From Plumapathes pennacea (taxonomy: Eukaryota > Cnidaria > Anthozoa > Antipatharia > Myriopathidae), in NCBI GenBank assembly GCA_964036295.1, contig OZ038463.1:11647274-11711273 (forward strand): DNA of 64,000 nt. Reading direction: 5' to 3'. Positions 51,301 to 63,462 of the stretch are shown here, piece by piece; positions within the stretch are counted from its first letter, which is position 1, and the number at the start of each line of letters is the position of its first letter. The notes under the pieces are model-generated. The model had not been told where the DNA came from. It worked only from the letters and a program-made list of their open reading frames with translations, and made no database searches. Position numbers and translations under genes: made by a program.

Positions 51301-54300
51301 TGCAGTTTGACAATAAAAACACGCTCTACAAGGAATATGTTAGCATAAATCACTAGACATAATTTGACTTGGCATTAGTTCATTTACCTGCAAAGCCTGC
51401 AGTGTGGTACAATCAAAAGGTCAAAATGGCAGCAATTAGAATCTGGATAGTCCGACCGTCTGGTGGCGTCAAAGTGAGCATGATAATGGCCATGTGGACC
51501 GTATTTTACGACCTGCGTGAAAGTAAACAGTCTATCTTAGCACATTAGTAATCTGGGAGAAAGTTTATTGGATATACTATGATTCTTTGTTAAACTCGAC
51601 AGTGCCTTCTATCATTCCAATTAATTACAATATTAATCAAAATGCGTTTGTGTCAAGCGTTTACAATAAATGTTTACTACAGTAAAGTAACTTACAATAC
51701 ATTCGCACTATGCAGTCACATTTTAAATACGCGGACACAATGAGACGATAGGAAGTGGTATAATGGAATCGTTTATGTTTTCACTGTACATGGAAAGTGG
51801 TAGAGTCCTGAGAACGAGTTTATTCAGAGATCATGTGATCGAGGATTGATTGATTTTAGTCGAACCGTGTGCTTTATGTTTTGTGATTAAAGTGTTCGTT
51901 CAATACACTACAGAAAGCATTCAAGCAAACACGCCAAACAAACTTATATGTACCTGCATTGGTTCAGAGCCGTAAACAATTCTCACTGGCAATCTGGTTA
52001 GCTTCCCCACTCTGAAAATGTATATAATCGATATTTAATGATAGTTAACAATTATTCGCCGAAGTGGAGGTGAATAGCGGTGGATATTTACCGAGCCGTT
52101 TCGGCAAGGTAAATATCCACCGCTATTCACCGACACTGAGGCGAATAATTGTTTTAGCATATACCACACCGTTTCATAGCCAACTCCCCGAAAGTGGGCA
52201 AAAATTGGGTTCGCGCGCCATTTTGTTTTACCGGAAGCCGCCGGGAGGTGAATAGTACTTGATATTCCGAGATTGAGGAGCCAATCAGAGCGCGCGAAAA
52301 GCACTATTCACTTGTGTGGTATATACTAATCGCATTTATTACAGTAGCTGCTATAATCGTGGTCAAATTAAATTAATTGGGACGATGCTGGCTGAATATA
52401 AATAGACAACTTGTGCTGTATCCCGAGGCTATGTATTTTTACGGAAATAAATCTTTAACATCAGAGGTGTCTATATAGTTAAAATGATAGTTTAGCTTTT
52501 GTGTTTTTAACAACTGATATAAAATATGTTAGGCCCGGTTCAGACGCCGCTTCTGACATGCGCCGAACCTAATGCTTGAATTAAGTACGGCAGAAGAGCG
52601 GCGTCTGAATCAATTAGGTTCGGCATATTTGAATTAGGTACGGCAGCGGTATTAGGTTCGACTGACGCTGTCGCATAATCCGACCTGGGAGCGACGTTGA
52701 TTCAGACGCCGCTCTTCACATGTGCCGTACCTATATCGTGAATTATTTTAAATTATTTTGAATTAAAAACATGTATCCTTAAACATAAGCACTATTGTGT
52801 ATTTGGTGCGGCAGGAAAAGTTCGCCGTTTGAATCAACAGTCGCTCCTATGTCGAACCAGGGTCGAATCTATTACTATTAGGTTCGGCGCATGTCAGGAG
52901 CGGCGTCTGAACCGGGCCTTAGGTTCGGCATATTTGAATTAGGTACGGGCAGCGGTATTAGGTTCGACTGACGCTGTCGCATAATCCGACGTGGGAGCGA
53001 CGTTGATTCAGACGCCGCTCTTTACATGTGCCGTACCTATTGCATAAATTGTTTTAAATTATTTTGAATTAAAAACATTCCCACAGTTCCATATGTATTT
53101 GGTGCGGCAGAAAAAGTTCGCCGTTTGAATCAACAGTCGCTCCCATGTCGAACCAGGGTCGAATCTATTACTATTAGGTTCGGCACATGTCAGGAGCGGC
53201 GTCTGAATCGGGCCTTATATTTCTAGGGAGTGTGTTGATTTACACCCAAGTCTCATCCATACAGTGAGTCATACTATTACTGCATTTTTGTTCACCCGCG
53301 TAGTGTTACCTTGCTCTAAGCCTCCTCATAATGTCGTCGGATTTTTTTCCTTGAAACAGCCAGGCCTGTTCACTGAAACGGTCTCTGTGATGTGGATGGT
53401 GTTCTCTTAGATCATTTAGATACATGTCAATAGCTTGAGTCTTGAATGTCCGCCATTCCCGATACTCAATCTTACCTTCAATAAAAGCATTATCAGACAG
53501 AGCAAGGCCGCGTACTATGCAATATTTAAATTGGGACTGGGTTGATTTCTAGTAATTCACAGGCTTTGTGGTGCTTTGTGAATTGATAATTGTTCATCTG
53601 ATAGTCTATCCAAGTCCTTTGAATCTTAGGTTGTATTATTATTTATAAATTAAGGAAAATTATGGTAATCGTTAATGACCAAACACAATCTTGAAAATCA
53701 TGCACAGTTATGGGGAAGACTGTTCAAGGTTGCAGTACTCTGGTGGATTAGGAGCAAACATGATGTATGAGCTGAACCACATTGTCTGCAAAAAAATATC
53801 AAAGAAACTGCATGGTCTATCGTACTCACCATCATTCATTTCTTTAATCTCCAAGAATTCTATCCTGTGGGAGAAAAATGGAAGGTATGATCCCAGTCAA
53901 AAATGTTGGCAACTCAAATGATAAAGTTGTTCTAGACTCAAAAAACAAAAACAAAAACAAAAATAAAAACAGAAACAAAGCAAACAAATAATTAAACAAA
54001 CAAACAAACAAACAAAAAACAAAAATCCTTTACTTACATTTCGTCTACTTCCTTCTTAGTTAAGTAGAGAAACTTGAACTTCCTGCAAAATTTGATTATC
54101 TGGAAGAATGAAAACAAAATCATAGTTAGCATAGCAATACTTGATCTACAAAATTGTTTAAAATGATATCTCGGTTGCAAATGATGAAGGAGCCCTCTAA
54201 CTCAATCACAGTCCTATATATAACATTTTGAGGCTGATAAGGTTTTGATAACTTCTCGCAACATTAAAAAATGTTATCCAGGCTGTTATCCATGATCAAG

Positions 54301-56146
54301 TGAAACAACAGCCTTTCATATTACCTCGTCTTTGCTAATCTCGTAGTCTTTATCAAAGTCCCAGTTCTTGAAATAACCAGCAGAACTGTTTGAATGGCCT
54401 GAGTTATAAAAAAAACAAAGCAGGGTAATAGTCGTTAGCAAATTATGCTGGAAGATAGAGAGTAAATGTATACTAAGGCTCAAACATGCAGGACAGTGTT
54501 AATTAAACTCTGATGCTCTTTCTGAGCAGAGTTTGCCTAAAAAGTCTGATTAAAATAACTTTATTTGAATCAGTGACAAAGTGAGCAAGTGTTGAGAAAA
54601 GAATCCGCAGCCTACCCTCTGCGCTCCTCAGTTTCTGTCGGTGCTCTAAAGATTGTGGATCCATATGGAGAAAACTTTTGAACAACCCAACTTTCTCAGA
54701 TAAGTTTACGATGTGGTCGGCCTCTTCGGCACTAAGGAAATTGGGGATTTCTGTTGAAAAGATGATGGAGTAAAATATAAACAAGAGAAGCCTAAAAAAA
54801 TATGGCTTAGTTTGCAGACATGTTGAATATAATATTCCACTTTTATTAGGACGAAGCAGATTGGTTCCAGCTACCTAGACTAGATGTTCTCTATGATATC
54901 GCCTTTCCCTAGTGAAAATGTGCTCAGCTACATAACGAACGCAACCAGTGAAATGTTACAGGAAAAACTTTTATGCAAAGATCACTGGAATTTGTTTTAG
55001 GGGTACAATGGTCATTTAACTTTTAACTAAAAACATAACAAACATTAATGCTGATGGTGTAATTGGTCCTTCCCCGTTAAAGAAATGTGCTGACAGCAAG
55101 AAAACATTTTTTTTAGGAAATGGCTCACTGCAATAATATACAGAGAAGTTAAATAGTACATTAAAATAGACCAGCAATCGTCAAAAGCCATGCACTTAAC
55201 TAAAAATATATATACAATCGATGTGCAAATTATATTGTAAGCTTCATGCTTAGTTAGGCCTTTTAACCAATTCAGGACCAACTGTAAGTGGAGTACTCTC
55301 TATAACTTATTAAGCTATGTAGTTCTTAAATTTAAAAAACTGAGAACAAATTAATTAAAATACGAAGTAGCCGTATCTCACCGAATACAGGAGGACGTGA
55401 CGCTCTGGTGATCATCTTGAACATCTTGTTCTCCTCCAGTTGCAGCTGCCGGACATGGCCGACCTGAGAATGTATAAAAGTGTATCTTCATTACTCAAAC
55501 ACTGCATGGAGTTAATCCAGCCTGCTCCAAATAATACAGTGAGCAAATCAGTGTAATGTCGATTTTAAGGTATGAAATGTCCGAAATAATGTTCTTTTGG
55601 CTCAATCAATATACAACAATTGTATTCACCCCAGATAAAATACAGTAATAATACACTGCATACCAAAGCCACGACATTATAACTCCTGAAAAAAAATCTG
55701 AAATGGACGAAGGAATTTACTATCTTAGTTTATATTCCTGACATTTGGACTTTAATTGGGAGAGGACAAACGAATTTCATAGAAGAACTGACAGAAAGTA
55801 ATCTAACAAATCATATGTTTGTAGTTGCCCGGTAATCCAACTATATAATAGTGAAAATTATACGAAACCGTAGCTCTGGGCCGTGAAAAACAACCGCATC
55901 GCAGCCAAAAGATACGCAGGTTTCACAGCAAGAAATGTGCCACGGCTGACTAGACTTTACCTTAACCGGATCCCAGCGATAAAGTTTCGGTTTACCGTCG
56001 TCCATGCATGGACCATCATCCAAACAATGGCCTGATTCACAAGTCCGTTCAGCTGTGTAATCTCCGTATTTGCTAAATGATCCGTTTCGTACACATATTA
56101 GAAGAAATAACAAGCGCAGATACAGATTTGGCATCTTCCTAATCAT
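48363..56146 (-). CDS. P4HTM: P4HTM-A: transmembrane prolyl 4-hydroxylase-like
   Basis: Twelve exons join in frame to 450 residues: 56146-55961, 55463-55382, 54750-54616, 54398-54325, 54099-54038, 53864-53830, 53475-53310, 52011-51954, 51512-51388, 50662-50572, 50159-50030 and 48571-48363. The N-terminus has a hydrophobic signal or anchor (LYLRLLFLLICV). An EF-hand loop, DFDKDYEISKDE, spans 148-159, and a degenerate second one lies near NDGKIEYREW. The 2-oxoglutarate/iron dioxygenase domain has HAHFD (His 279, Asp 281), YLNDVEEGGETAFPVAD, distal His 393 in SLHGGC and Lys 403, ten residues on as in known prolyl 4-hydroxylases. The enzyme should hydroxylate prolines in the ER using Fe, 2-oxoglutarate and oxygen. 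The mammalian relative acts on HIF-alpha; the substrate here is unknown. Met 1 or Met 5 may start the protein. Confidence 0.92.
48572..50029. other. Last intron of P4HTM-A
   Basis: No gene is seen in this 1.46-kb intron. It has an A-rich run with AAAAAC units at about 49060-49115. Gene B has no intron at this position. Confidence 0.6.
51070..51215. repeat. TTTG/TTTA microsatellite
   Basis: Interspersed TTTG and TTTA tetranucleotide units (TTTGTTTG, TTTATTTA) in a P4HTM-A intron. A hydrophobic frame read through it is an artefact of low complexity. Confidence 0.9.
52042..52332. mobile_element. Foldback/MITE complex in P4HTM-A intron
   Basis: The first half is a hairpin with arms CAATTATTCGCC, GTGAATAGCGGTGGATATTT and their mirrors (to about 52153). 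A second pair of inverted ends, AGCATATACCACAC and GTGTGGTATATACT, encloses 52155-52332. These may be one composite element. Confidence 0.65.
52532..53214. mobile_element. MITE with GGCCCGGTTCAGACGCCGC termini, internally duplicated
   Basis: Inverted ends GGCCCGGTTCAGACGCCGC and GCGGCGTCTGAACCGGGCC with TTA flanks define 52532-52918. The next 300 bases (52921-53214) repeat the right three-quarters of the element in the same direction, ending GTCTGAATCGGGCC then TTA. Either a second truncated insertion or a tandem duplication is possible. Confidence 0.75.
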
Positions 56147-56769
56147 TTAAAACTTTTCTAACTCGTGGCGAGCCCCTCTACATGCAAGAATCAAAGGTTT
56201 TGTTCTATTCAAATTTGAAAGGCAACATGTGACTGAGCCCGCATAAAAAGCGCATGGCAAGTGATAAATTTTAAACACCCGGTGGCCGACCAGTCGACTT
56301 GTGGCCTATTATTGCTATTTTCTTTTTTGTGAAACCGTATAATTTGACTGCCGCTAACAAGGAAAATATAAAACGTGCAAAGTTGCACGAGAAAAAAAAA
56401 AAAAAAAAAAAGGAACAAAAAAACTGCCTTCCAATAATAATGGGGGGAGCACATGTACCTATTTCTTTATAATTGACCAAATTCCAGCCAACAGTTACAA
56501 TAGGAGAAAGAAATTGGTTAGTCCTGGCCATTAACTCAGTGAACTTTGAACCATTAAAAATAAGAACTTATGCTGTGCTCGTTCTAAAAAAAGTGATTTC
56601 GTGGCAGTGTTAATTGTTAATTGTTTTTGTTTTTGTTTGTTTGCTTGTTTGTTTTTTCATGTATTTAATCTACATTTGTTTTCCTACAGCTGTCGATAAC
56701 TTGCCGTGATTGCAGTGGTACGCGTTAACACTGTCGAATGTTCGTTTAGATCTACGAGTATCTATATAA

Positions 56770-57044
56770 AGGCCATGTCACACGAGTTAATTTTTCTTGC
56801 AACGCAAGGCCGTTGCGAGACAATTTGCAGAAGAAATTGCGCGTGCGACACCCTCTCTTTGCAACTTGCAACGCAACAAAAATTGCGAGAGAAGTTGCAG
56901 AAAAAGTTGAAATGTCTTCTACTTTTCGCAACGTTGCGTGGTCTTGTTTTAATGTGTGATATGTACTTTGCAGCTTGCCTCGCAATGCTGTCGTCAGCGT
57001 TGCGAGACAAGTTACAGGAAAAATTGCCTCGTATGACATGACCT
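56770..57044. mobile_element. Harbinger-like MITE between the P4HTM genes
   Basis: Inverted ends AGGCCATGTCACACGAG and CTCGTATGACATGACCT are flanked by TAA (56767-56769 and 57045-57047). The interior is rich in TTGCGAGA and GCAAC words, like the 20372 family, but the ends differ. Open frames on both strands across it are by-products of the repeats. Confidence 0.75.
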
Positions 57045-57607
57045 TAAAAGAACGTCATGTTTTCACACTTAACTTGCACTTAAAAAAACTAGCCTTGATG
57101 GTATCTAGTGCTGCACTATATTTTTGTACTTCGAAATTGTCTGTCATCTTAGCTGATCGCTGCTGTATGCTAACTGCTGAGGTTTAAATTTTATTCTCTA
57201 TATTATTAGGAGAGTTTTTACCGAATACATAAGAAACGTTCATACAAACAACAAGCACTTCAATGAGCATAGCTTAAGCGCCCAACTGCGTTGAGAAATC
57301 ACTACGCAAGCCATATTTTATTGAAAAGATACTTTAAAACAGGATCAAGAAAACTGTCTTCTAGTCCTAGTTGACAGTGGACTGGCGCATTATAACTTGC
57401 TCTCAAATGAAATCAATACTGTCGTTATGATTTCTGGAGATTAAACCTTCCAGAGTCGTTAAAATGTAGAGAAACCATGGAAATCTCCCAGAGAAATTTC
57501 AATATTAGCTAGGAGCGAAAGTGACGGGTATTAAAGCGACCGCAAAACAAAGGTCAGCAACACAAAACATAAACATTTTAACATTTAAGTATTGTGAACT
57601 GTTTTTA

Positions 57608-58082
57608 TCACCCTTCAACTAAAAAGCTACTTTGCAGATGCAATTGCCTGACATCTGGGGCGGTAATCCAATTGTTTGCTATCCATTTTACGCCCTTAGT
57701 AATTCCGCATCCCCCGTGTAGTGTGTAGTCATCTCTCTCACCCAGCCAGCCGGTATTTTCATCCACAAAATGGTTGTACCACATGATTGCTTGCCCTTTC
57801 TTGGGTGCAACAACTAAGTTGGCATCTTGGCAGAATTGCATCAAGTTGAATTTGTCGTCTTTCATGGTGCTAATGTAAGCCTAAGACCCAGTGTAAAAAT
57901 ATAATCAATTTTACAGTGCCAGAAACTGCTAAATTAGGTTAGTATACACTATAGTCAGGGCGTTAGCATACTTTATCCATATCAACCTTAGGCAGAAGCA
58001 TTATACATTTTATTCCATGGTGGCGCAGACCAACTGAGTGACTAGTTTCCACAGGGAGTAACAAGTGGTCTTTGTAGCCTTT

Positions 58083-58119
<37 letters not shown>

Positions 58120-61100
58120 AACACGGCGTAAAAATGGCTTAAGGTTCTGCAGTTTCTCAGTGATAGAGAAGAACAACTGGTATTACAAGAGCAATGAGGG
58201 CAAATAATAAAGATCCGTTCTTGAAACCAACACTATTATCAATATATGTTCTCACCTCCTCGCTAAACGTTAGATTGTCCGCCACGGGAAAAGCTGTCTC
58301 GCCACCTTCTTCCACATCGTTAAGATAATATAGAATGGTAACGAATCTGAAATAAAAATAGTAATGCATAAGCGTGATAAAGGACACTGTACTAGCCATG
58401 TTAACACTAACCTTAGTTTGCTCTTATCCTAAAATAACGACGTCCCCTTAAAACTAATCACTTACAGTCCGACACAGCAGCCACTCTACCTGCAGAGTCT
58501 GCAATTCGGCACTTTGCTCACGTCCATGTGGCAGCAGTCAAGATGGGAGAACTTCTCAGTTGACTGGCCGTCATAGTGTGCATTGTAGTGTCCATATTTG
58601 TCATATTTTACCACCTGTTGATACAAAGAAGATGGAGTGAACCAAATCAAGTCAGACTGTTAGGCTCTGAGAGGTGCAGACTACTTACCATCTAAGCCTG
58701 AAATGGGAAGCTAAATCAAACTTCCTATTTAATTGAAATTTAATCAAAACTGGTCATCAGCTTGTTGACTAATAGGTCAAGAAAAAGCATTTTCATGGTC
58801 AATAAACATGTACATTAGCTCATTAGTCAGAGCTTTGGATATTTTGGATATTTTTTAGGGTGGGTTTTTACCCTGATGGGTTTCATAACGCTAATATTTT
58901 CATATACATTCAGGTGGCTAAAAGGAGCATAGAAACGCGCAAACATACACACCTGCATTGGTTCACTCCCACTGATAGTTTTGTCCGACAGTTTTGTGAG
59001 TCTCTGAACCCTGGCAGTTCACAAAAATAGCAAATGTGAGTCTCAAATGACCGTAATACATATGGCAATAAACGATAAAACAGTTGTATAGCCGGGCATA
59101 AAATGTTTACCTTTTCCTCAAGATCTTTAGTACATCCTCTGCTTCTTTGCCCTGATGTAGCCAGCTCTGGGAACTGTGCCGATCTCTGTGTTTGGGATCG
59201 TTTGCTTTGAGAACGTTCATATAATCATCCATGGCAGCCGTCGGGAGAGTTATAAACTCTTCTACTGTGACTTTGCCTGCATGTCAAACAAAAGTTTAAA
59301 ATCCCATATACAGAACTTACTCGACAACAACAGCTGCAACCAGAACACTGTTGATAACGTCAATACACGGCCACGCTCTGCGTAGTTGTTGAGATATTTG
59401 TACGTACCGTCGTCAAATTCTTTTATTTTTAGTTTTTCTAACCTGCAAATAATTGTGGACAAATTAGTCTTAAATGTGTCTATATACATGCTTTTAGTTG
59501 AAGGTGTTGGAATGGACGTCTTTCCACTTCTCGTATGATAAGTCGGGACTATATATAGCCAATTAATGGGTAAGAGAGTGATTAAGGTATTTAATGTGTT
59601 GTCCCACTTATTGGCATAGTATATATTTGTTAGGTAAGTTGGAATGAAATTCTGCACCAAGCATTACTTACATTGTGTCGACTTCTTTATTTTCCATATA
59701 TAGGAACTTGTATCTCCTCGCAAAATGCAATATCTATAGAAATAAGGAAACAATGTTTATTATCACATTGTCTGACAAAAACACATGAAAGTTTGACTAC
59801 AAGAAAACACAGTACACTTTCATCGTTGCATAATGCACGCACAATAAAAATATTCAAAATAAAATAGAACAAATAAAGTAGCAACAGCTAGGCAAATAGC
59901 ATAGAGGAACGCAGAAACTAAAGCACAAGACTCTAACTATACATACGTTTAGTGTCCAAATCGCTACCCCTTCATGATACACATTGTATATTAAGTAATC
60001 TGTAAGTCTCTATAAATTATCATATAATCACTTCACATTGAACTTCTTGCTTACTTCATCTTTAGACACTACGTTATCAAAGTCCTTATCCCAACTATAA
60101 AATGACCCAGCAGCTCCTTTGGCGTGCCCTAAGTAAAAACAAAGAATTATAAATAAATAAATAAAATAAAATATTTGATAGACGATCATTAGCAATCCAT
60201 TGTTATTCCATTAGGTTCGTTTTTAGGTTTTTCACGCACTAAACTTAATAAGTAAGCTTAGTATGAAATCAGGGCTGACGCGGGCTCCGTTTGAAGTTCG
60301 AGTATGTTTTAATTGGTATGCCCAGCAACGCAATCATGTTATTGATGATATGATATGATCAAAAACAAAGTGCATTCAGCCACTTCAAATGACGTTAACA
60401 ACTTTTAATGTCTGATAGTTATTTATGTACAATATATATTAATATTTACCCCTAATTGATTCTTGTCTCTCTTCCAGATGCGAGTCGGAGTGCATGTAGC
60501 TGCCATGGAGACCAACTTCCTCCGCTATGCGGATTACTTGATCACACTCTTCGTTGCTCAGAAAATCAGGGATCTCTGATGATTAAATTTAACGCAAAAT
60601 ACTTCACTTCACAATAATCATGTATCAACTGCAGGTTCGATTTGACTAGAGAACTGGAATGAACTTTGTTTCTCTACTATAAGCTGCTAACGATGAATTT
60701 GGTAATTCAATTTGAAAACTACGTAATCTATGACCTTGTTCGTATATTAAGGATAGCTGATTTATAAAGAAAATAATGAACAGTTAAATAAACTACTATA
60801 AGATTTCATGGCTTCCTCTAATCTTCTGACTCTCTTTTGATGAGAAAACCAGAAATTTGCTTACCAAATATCGGGGGCTTGGAAGCCAAAGTGATCAGTT
60901 TATAGTTCTTGCCTGGCTCCAATTCCAACTCTCTAATGTGTCCTTTCTGTTTTTAGAAGAGTTTCCGATTATTGGCAGAAAAATATTCATTTACATAAAG
61001 TTCATGTTTTTGTTTAAGGAAATATTCTTTGACTTCATAGGCGCTAGTTTCAGCGTCGCGCGAAACCGTTTTCTAATATGTTGTTGAAAGTTGCAACCAA

Positions 61101-62194
61101 GTTGAAAAATTATTTAGGCCCGGGTCAAACAATGGGTTTTTGTTCACTTGCAACCCATGTGAAGTTCGACGTTTAACTCTCTGGTCTAATTTATGAGATT
61201 AGTAATTTCTATTAACCGCCACCTGGGTTAACCAGCCTTTTTCACTAACTGTCGAATTGTCGAAAAATCATAATATAAAACTTATAACACGACCCCATAT
61301 GAAAAGAATGAAACATACTATATGGAATATTATTATACCGGTTAAATATGACAGATGCTAGTTTACTTAGGAATTAATCAAATATTTTTATACTTGAATC
61401 GATTCTCCGCCATGTCACGAAGTAAGGACAAAGTGACGGCGTTTTAAAAATAACAAAGTCCACCGGCTTAAATACGTCCAAAACATATTACTTCCATTTG
61501 CTTTCAACCACTCAGTCATGGTTATAGACACGAAAATAGAGGATATAAGCAGCAGTTGAAGAACAATTACCTTTTAAGCCTGGTTTCCATATAATCGTCT
61601 CTGACGTAAGGATCGTCTCTGTCGCAGAATTTTTTGTCAAGCGATCGGGACGATTGTATGGAAACACTCTTGCGATTGTTTCAAACGATTCTTATGTCAG
61701 AAGCGACTCGATCGTCCCGATAGAACCATGTTCTATCCTTGCGTCGGAGACGACCGGAAATGCAGAGACGATCCTTACGTCAGAGACGATTATATGGAAA
61801 CCAGGCTTTAGTTACCAAACAAATGATGCAAGGCTGATTTATAAGGGGTACAGCTTAGTTTTCTGGCAGTCGCACAACTCACGACAGTCCTGACGGAACG
61901 TTCATTGTAGTCTGCTGTAAACTAAGTTGACTTAGGTAGACAGACGCGCACTGTCACTAATCAGATCGTTTTAATCTACCTTTGGACGCTTAATCTGAGA
62001 AATAGAACCATTACCTTAACTGGATCCCATCGAAACAACCTTTGTTCATCGTCTTTAAGTTGACATGGTCCTTCGTCTTCATTTCGATAACACACTCCAT
62101 TAGGACATGACATGCTTAGTCTCTCCTTAGCAAGAATTTCTTTCAATGATAAAACTAATAAAAAGTAAACTATGTTCCAGTAACAAAATATCAT
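57608..62194 (-). CDS. P4HTM: P4HTM-B: transmembrane prolyl 4-hydroxylase-like
   Basis: Eleven exons join in frame to 423 residues: 62194-62015, 60946-60865, 60575-60450, 60128-60055, 59733-59672, 59442-59408, 59276-59111, 59010-58953, 58614-58490, 58346-58256 and 57880-57608. Exon lengths 2 and 4-10 equal those of gene A, so the two are tandem duplicates. The last two exons of A are one exon here. The N-terminus has a hydrophobic segment (WNIVYFLLVLSL), then a Cys-rich stretch and FRWDPVK. The EF-hand loop DKDFDNVVSKDE is at 143-154. Catalytic residues are His 274 and Asp 276 (HAHYD), His 388 (TLHGGC) and Lys 398. The protein should be an ER prolyl 4-hydroxylase. The short C-terminus ends soon after the domain. 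The gene lies head-to-tail with A, about 1.5 kb upstream of it. Confidence 0.92.
58081..58118. repeat. (TTG)n microsatellite
   Basis: About twelve TTG units in a P4HTM-B intron. Confidence 0.9.
61577..61807. mobile_element. MITE with AGCCTGGTTTCCATATAATC termini
   Basis: Long inverted ends (AGCCTGGTTTCCATATAATC and GATTATATGGAAACCAGGCT) extend inward through GTCTCTGACGTAAGGATCGT. TTA lies on both sides (61574-61576 and 61808-61810). It sits in intron 1 of P4HTM-B. A 3-bp TWA target suggests a Harbinger relative. Confidence 0.8.
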
Positions 62195-63462
62195 GATGCG
62201 AGAGGCTACCGTTGAAACGTACCAATTCTGAAGTAAGTTATCTTATTGAAAAGTCCAATATGGAACAAAACACGGTGAGCAAGTGGCAGCTGACAATTTA
62301 TTAAATATTTATGACTTGCAAAGGGTTTTACAGAAACGTGCACTTACTCACACGGCAGTGTGCCAATGCAAGCATTTAGAAAAAGGCAGAGATGGATTAA
62401 TAACCAAAATAAAATTGAAAATGAAACGCTTTTTACACTTTTTCACTTTCAAAATATCCCCTCTTCTGTTTGAACAAATGAACAGGAGAGACGTTGTCAT
62501 GGCAACTGAATGTGGTATTTAATTGTCATCACTACACCGGTACCAGCAGTTTGCGCGCTGTCCATGCGTTCCTTGGTTGAATTCTCACAAGCTTAAACTC
62601 CAGATGGCTGGTTCTATTATAGACAACTTTATAGACTGTTTTAACCTTTTACATTTTGATATACCTCGAATGCCCGTGTTTCATGTTCCTTTTCTTAGCG
62701 GATAAAAAGACAACAACATAAAAAAGGCATGTCTTTGGGAGAGGGGGGTCAGTTGTTTCTGGCCGTTGACACGTATACTGTGAACCTTTTGATTTAGCGC
62801 AGCTTCTAACACTCATTTTATTCATTAGAAAAACACTTCAGGTGTAAAGTTACTCCATCTCCCTCTAAGACGCAAACCTCTCCAATACGGACAGTACCAG
62901 CTGGTCTCGAAGTTGTTTGAGGGAATTGACTGCAAAGCCCTCGCTTCGCCATCAAGGCGACATCAAAAACAGCAATGCAAGAACAAGATTGAGACAATAT
63001 GCCAGGGCACAATACGACATGCTTCGAGAAGAGCAAATCACACAAAAGAACACCAGCGAAACGCCTCCTGCACGTGGTCCACCTGCAGGTCACACAAATA
63101 GGCTCCAACGCCAGTTGCAGGAATATCTCACGAATACCAGCATTGCGATTATTCTGTGTATCTCTGGTAAACAGCTTCTTGCCTCGACCATCTTGGCACA
63201 ATGTTTCATACTATCGGTTCGCGTGGTATTCTGGGCTGTGGTTTGAAAACGCTGTAAATTGCAAGCCGAGTGTCAAGCTTTCTAAGGGGAAGGGGAGCGA
63301 GGACTGGGGAAAGAAGAAAGGACAAAATGAGGGTGGGGAGGGAGGAGAGAGAAAGGAGAGCCTGGCACAAAGCCATTGAAAACCTGAAACAATGTTATTA
63401 AACAATGTTATTTATGTATCAGAAAACTTTTGAATTTCTCTTAACGATAAAGTCAATACGGT
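62195..63462. other. Intergenic DNA between P4HTM-B and the hAT fragment
   Basis: I see no supportable gene. Overlapping frames on both strands at 62818-63379 have no recognised domains and look random. A purine-rich run spans about 63283-63360. The promoter of P4HTM-B should lie just right of 62194, but no clear TATA box was identified. Confidence 0.5.

Noticed and set aside
51064-51348. Hydrophobic frame rich in Phe, Leu and Tyr that looks like membrane segments
   Set aside because: It is the translation of TTTG/TTTA microsatellite DNA.
62818-63379. Cluster of overlapping frames on both strands
   Set aside because: No domain, splice structure or paralog supports any of them, and both strands are about equally open.
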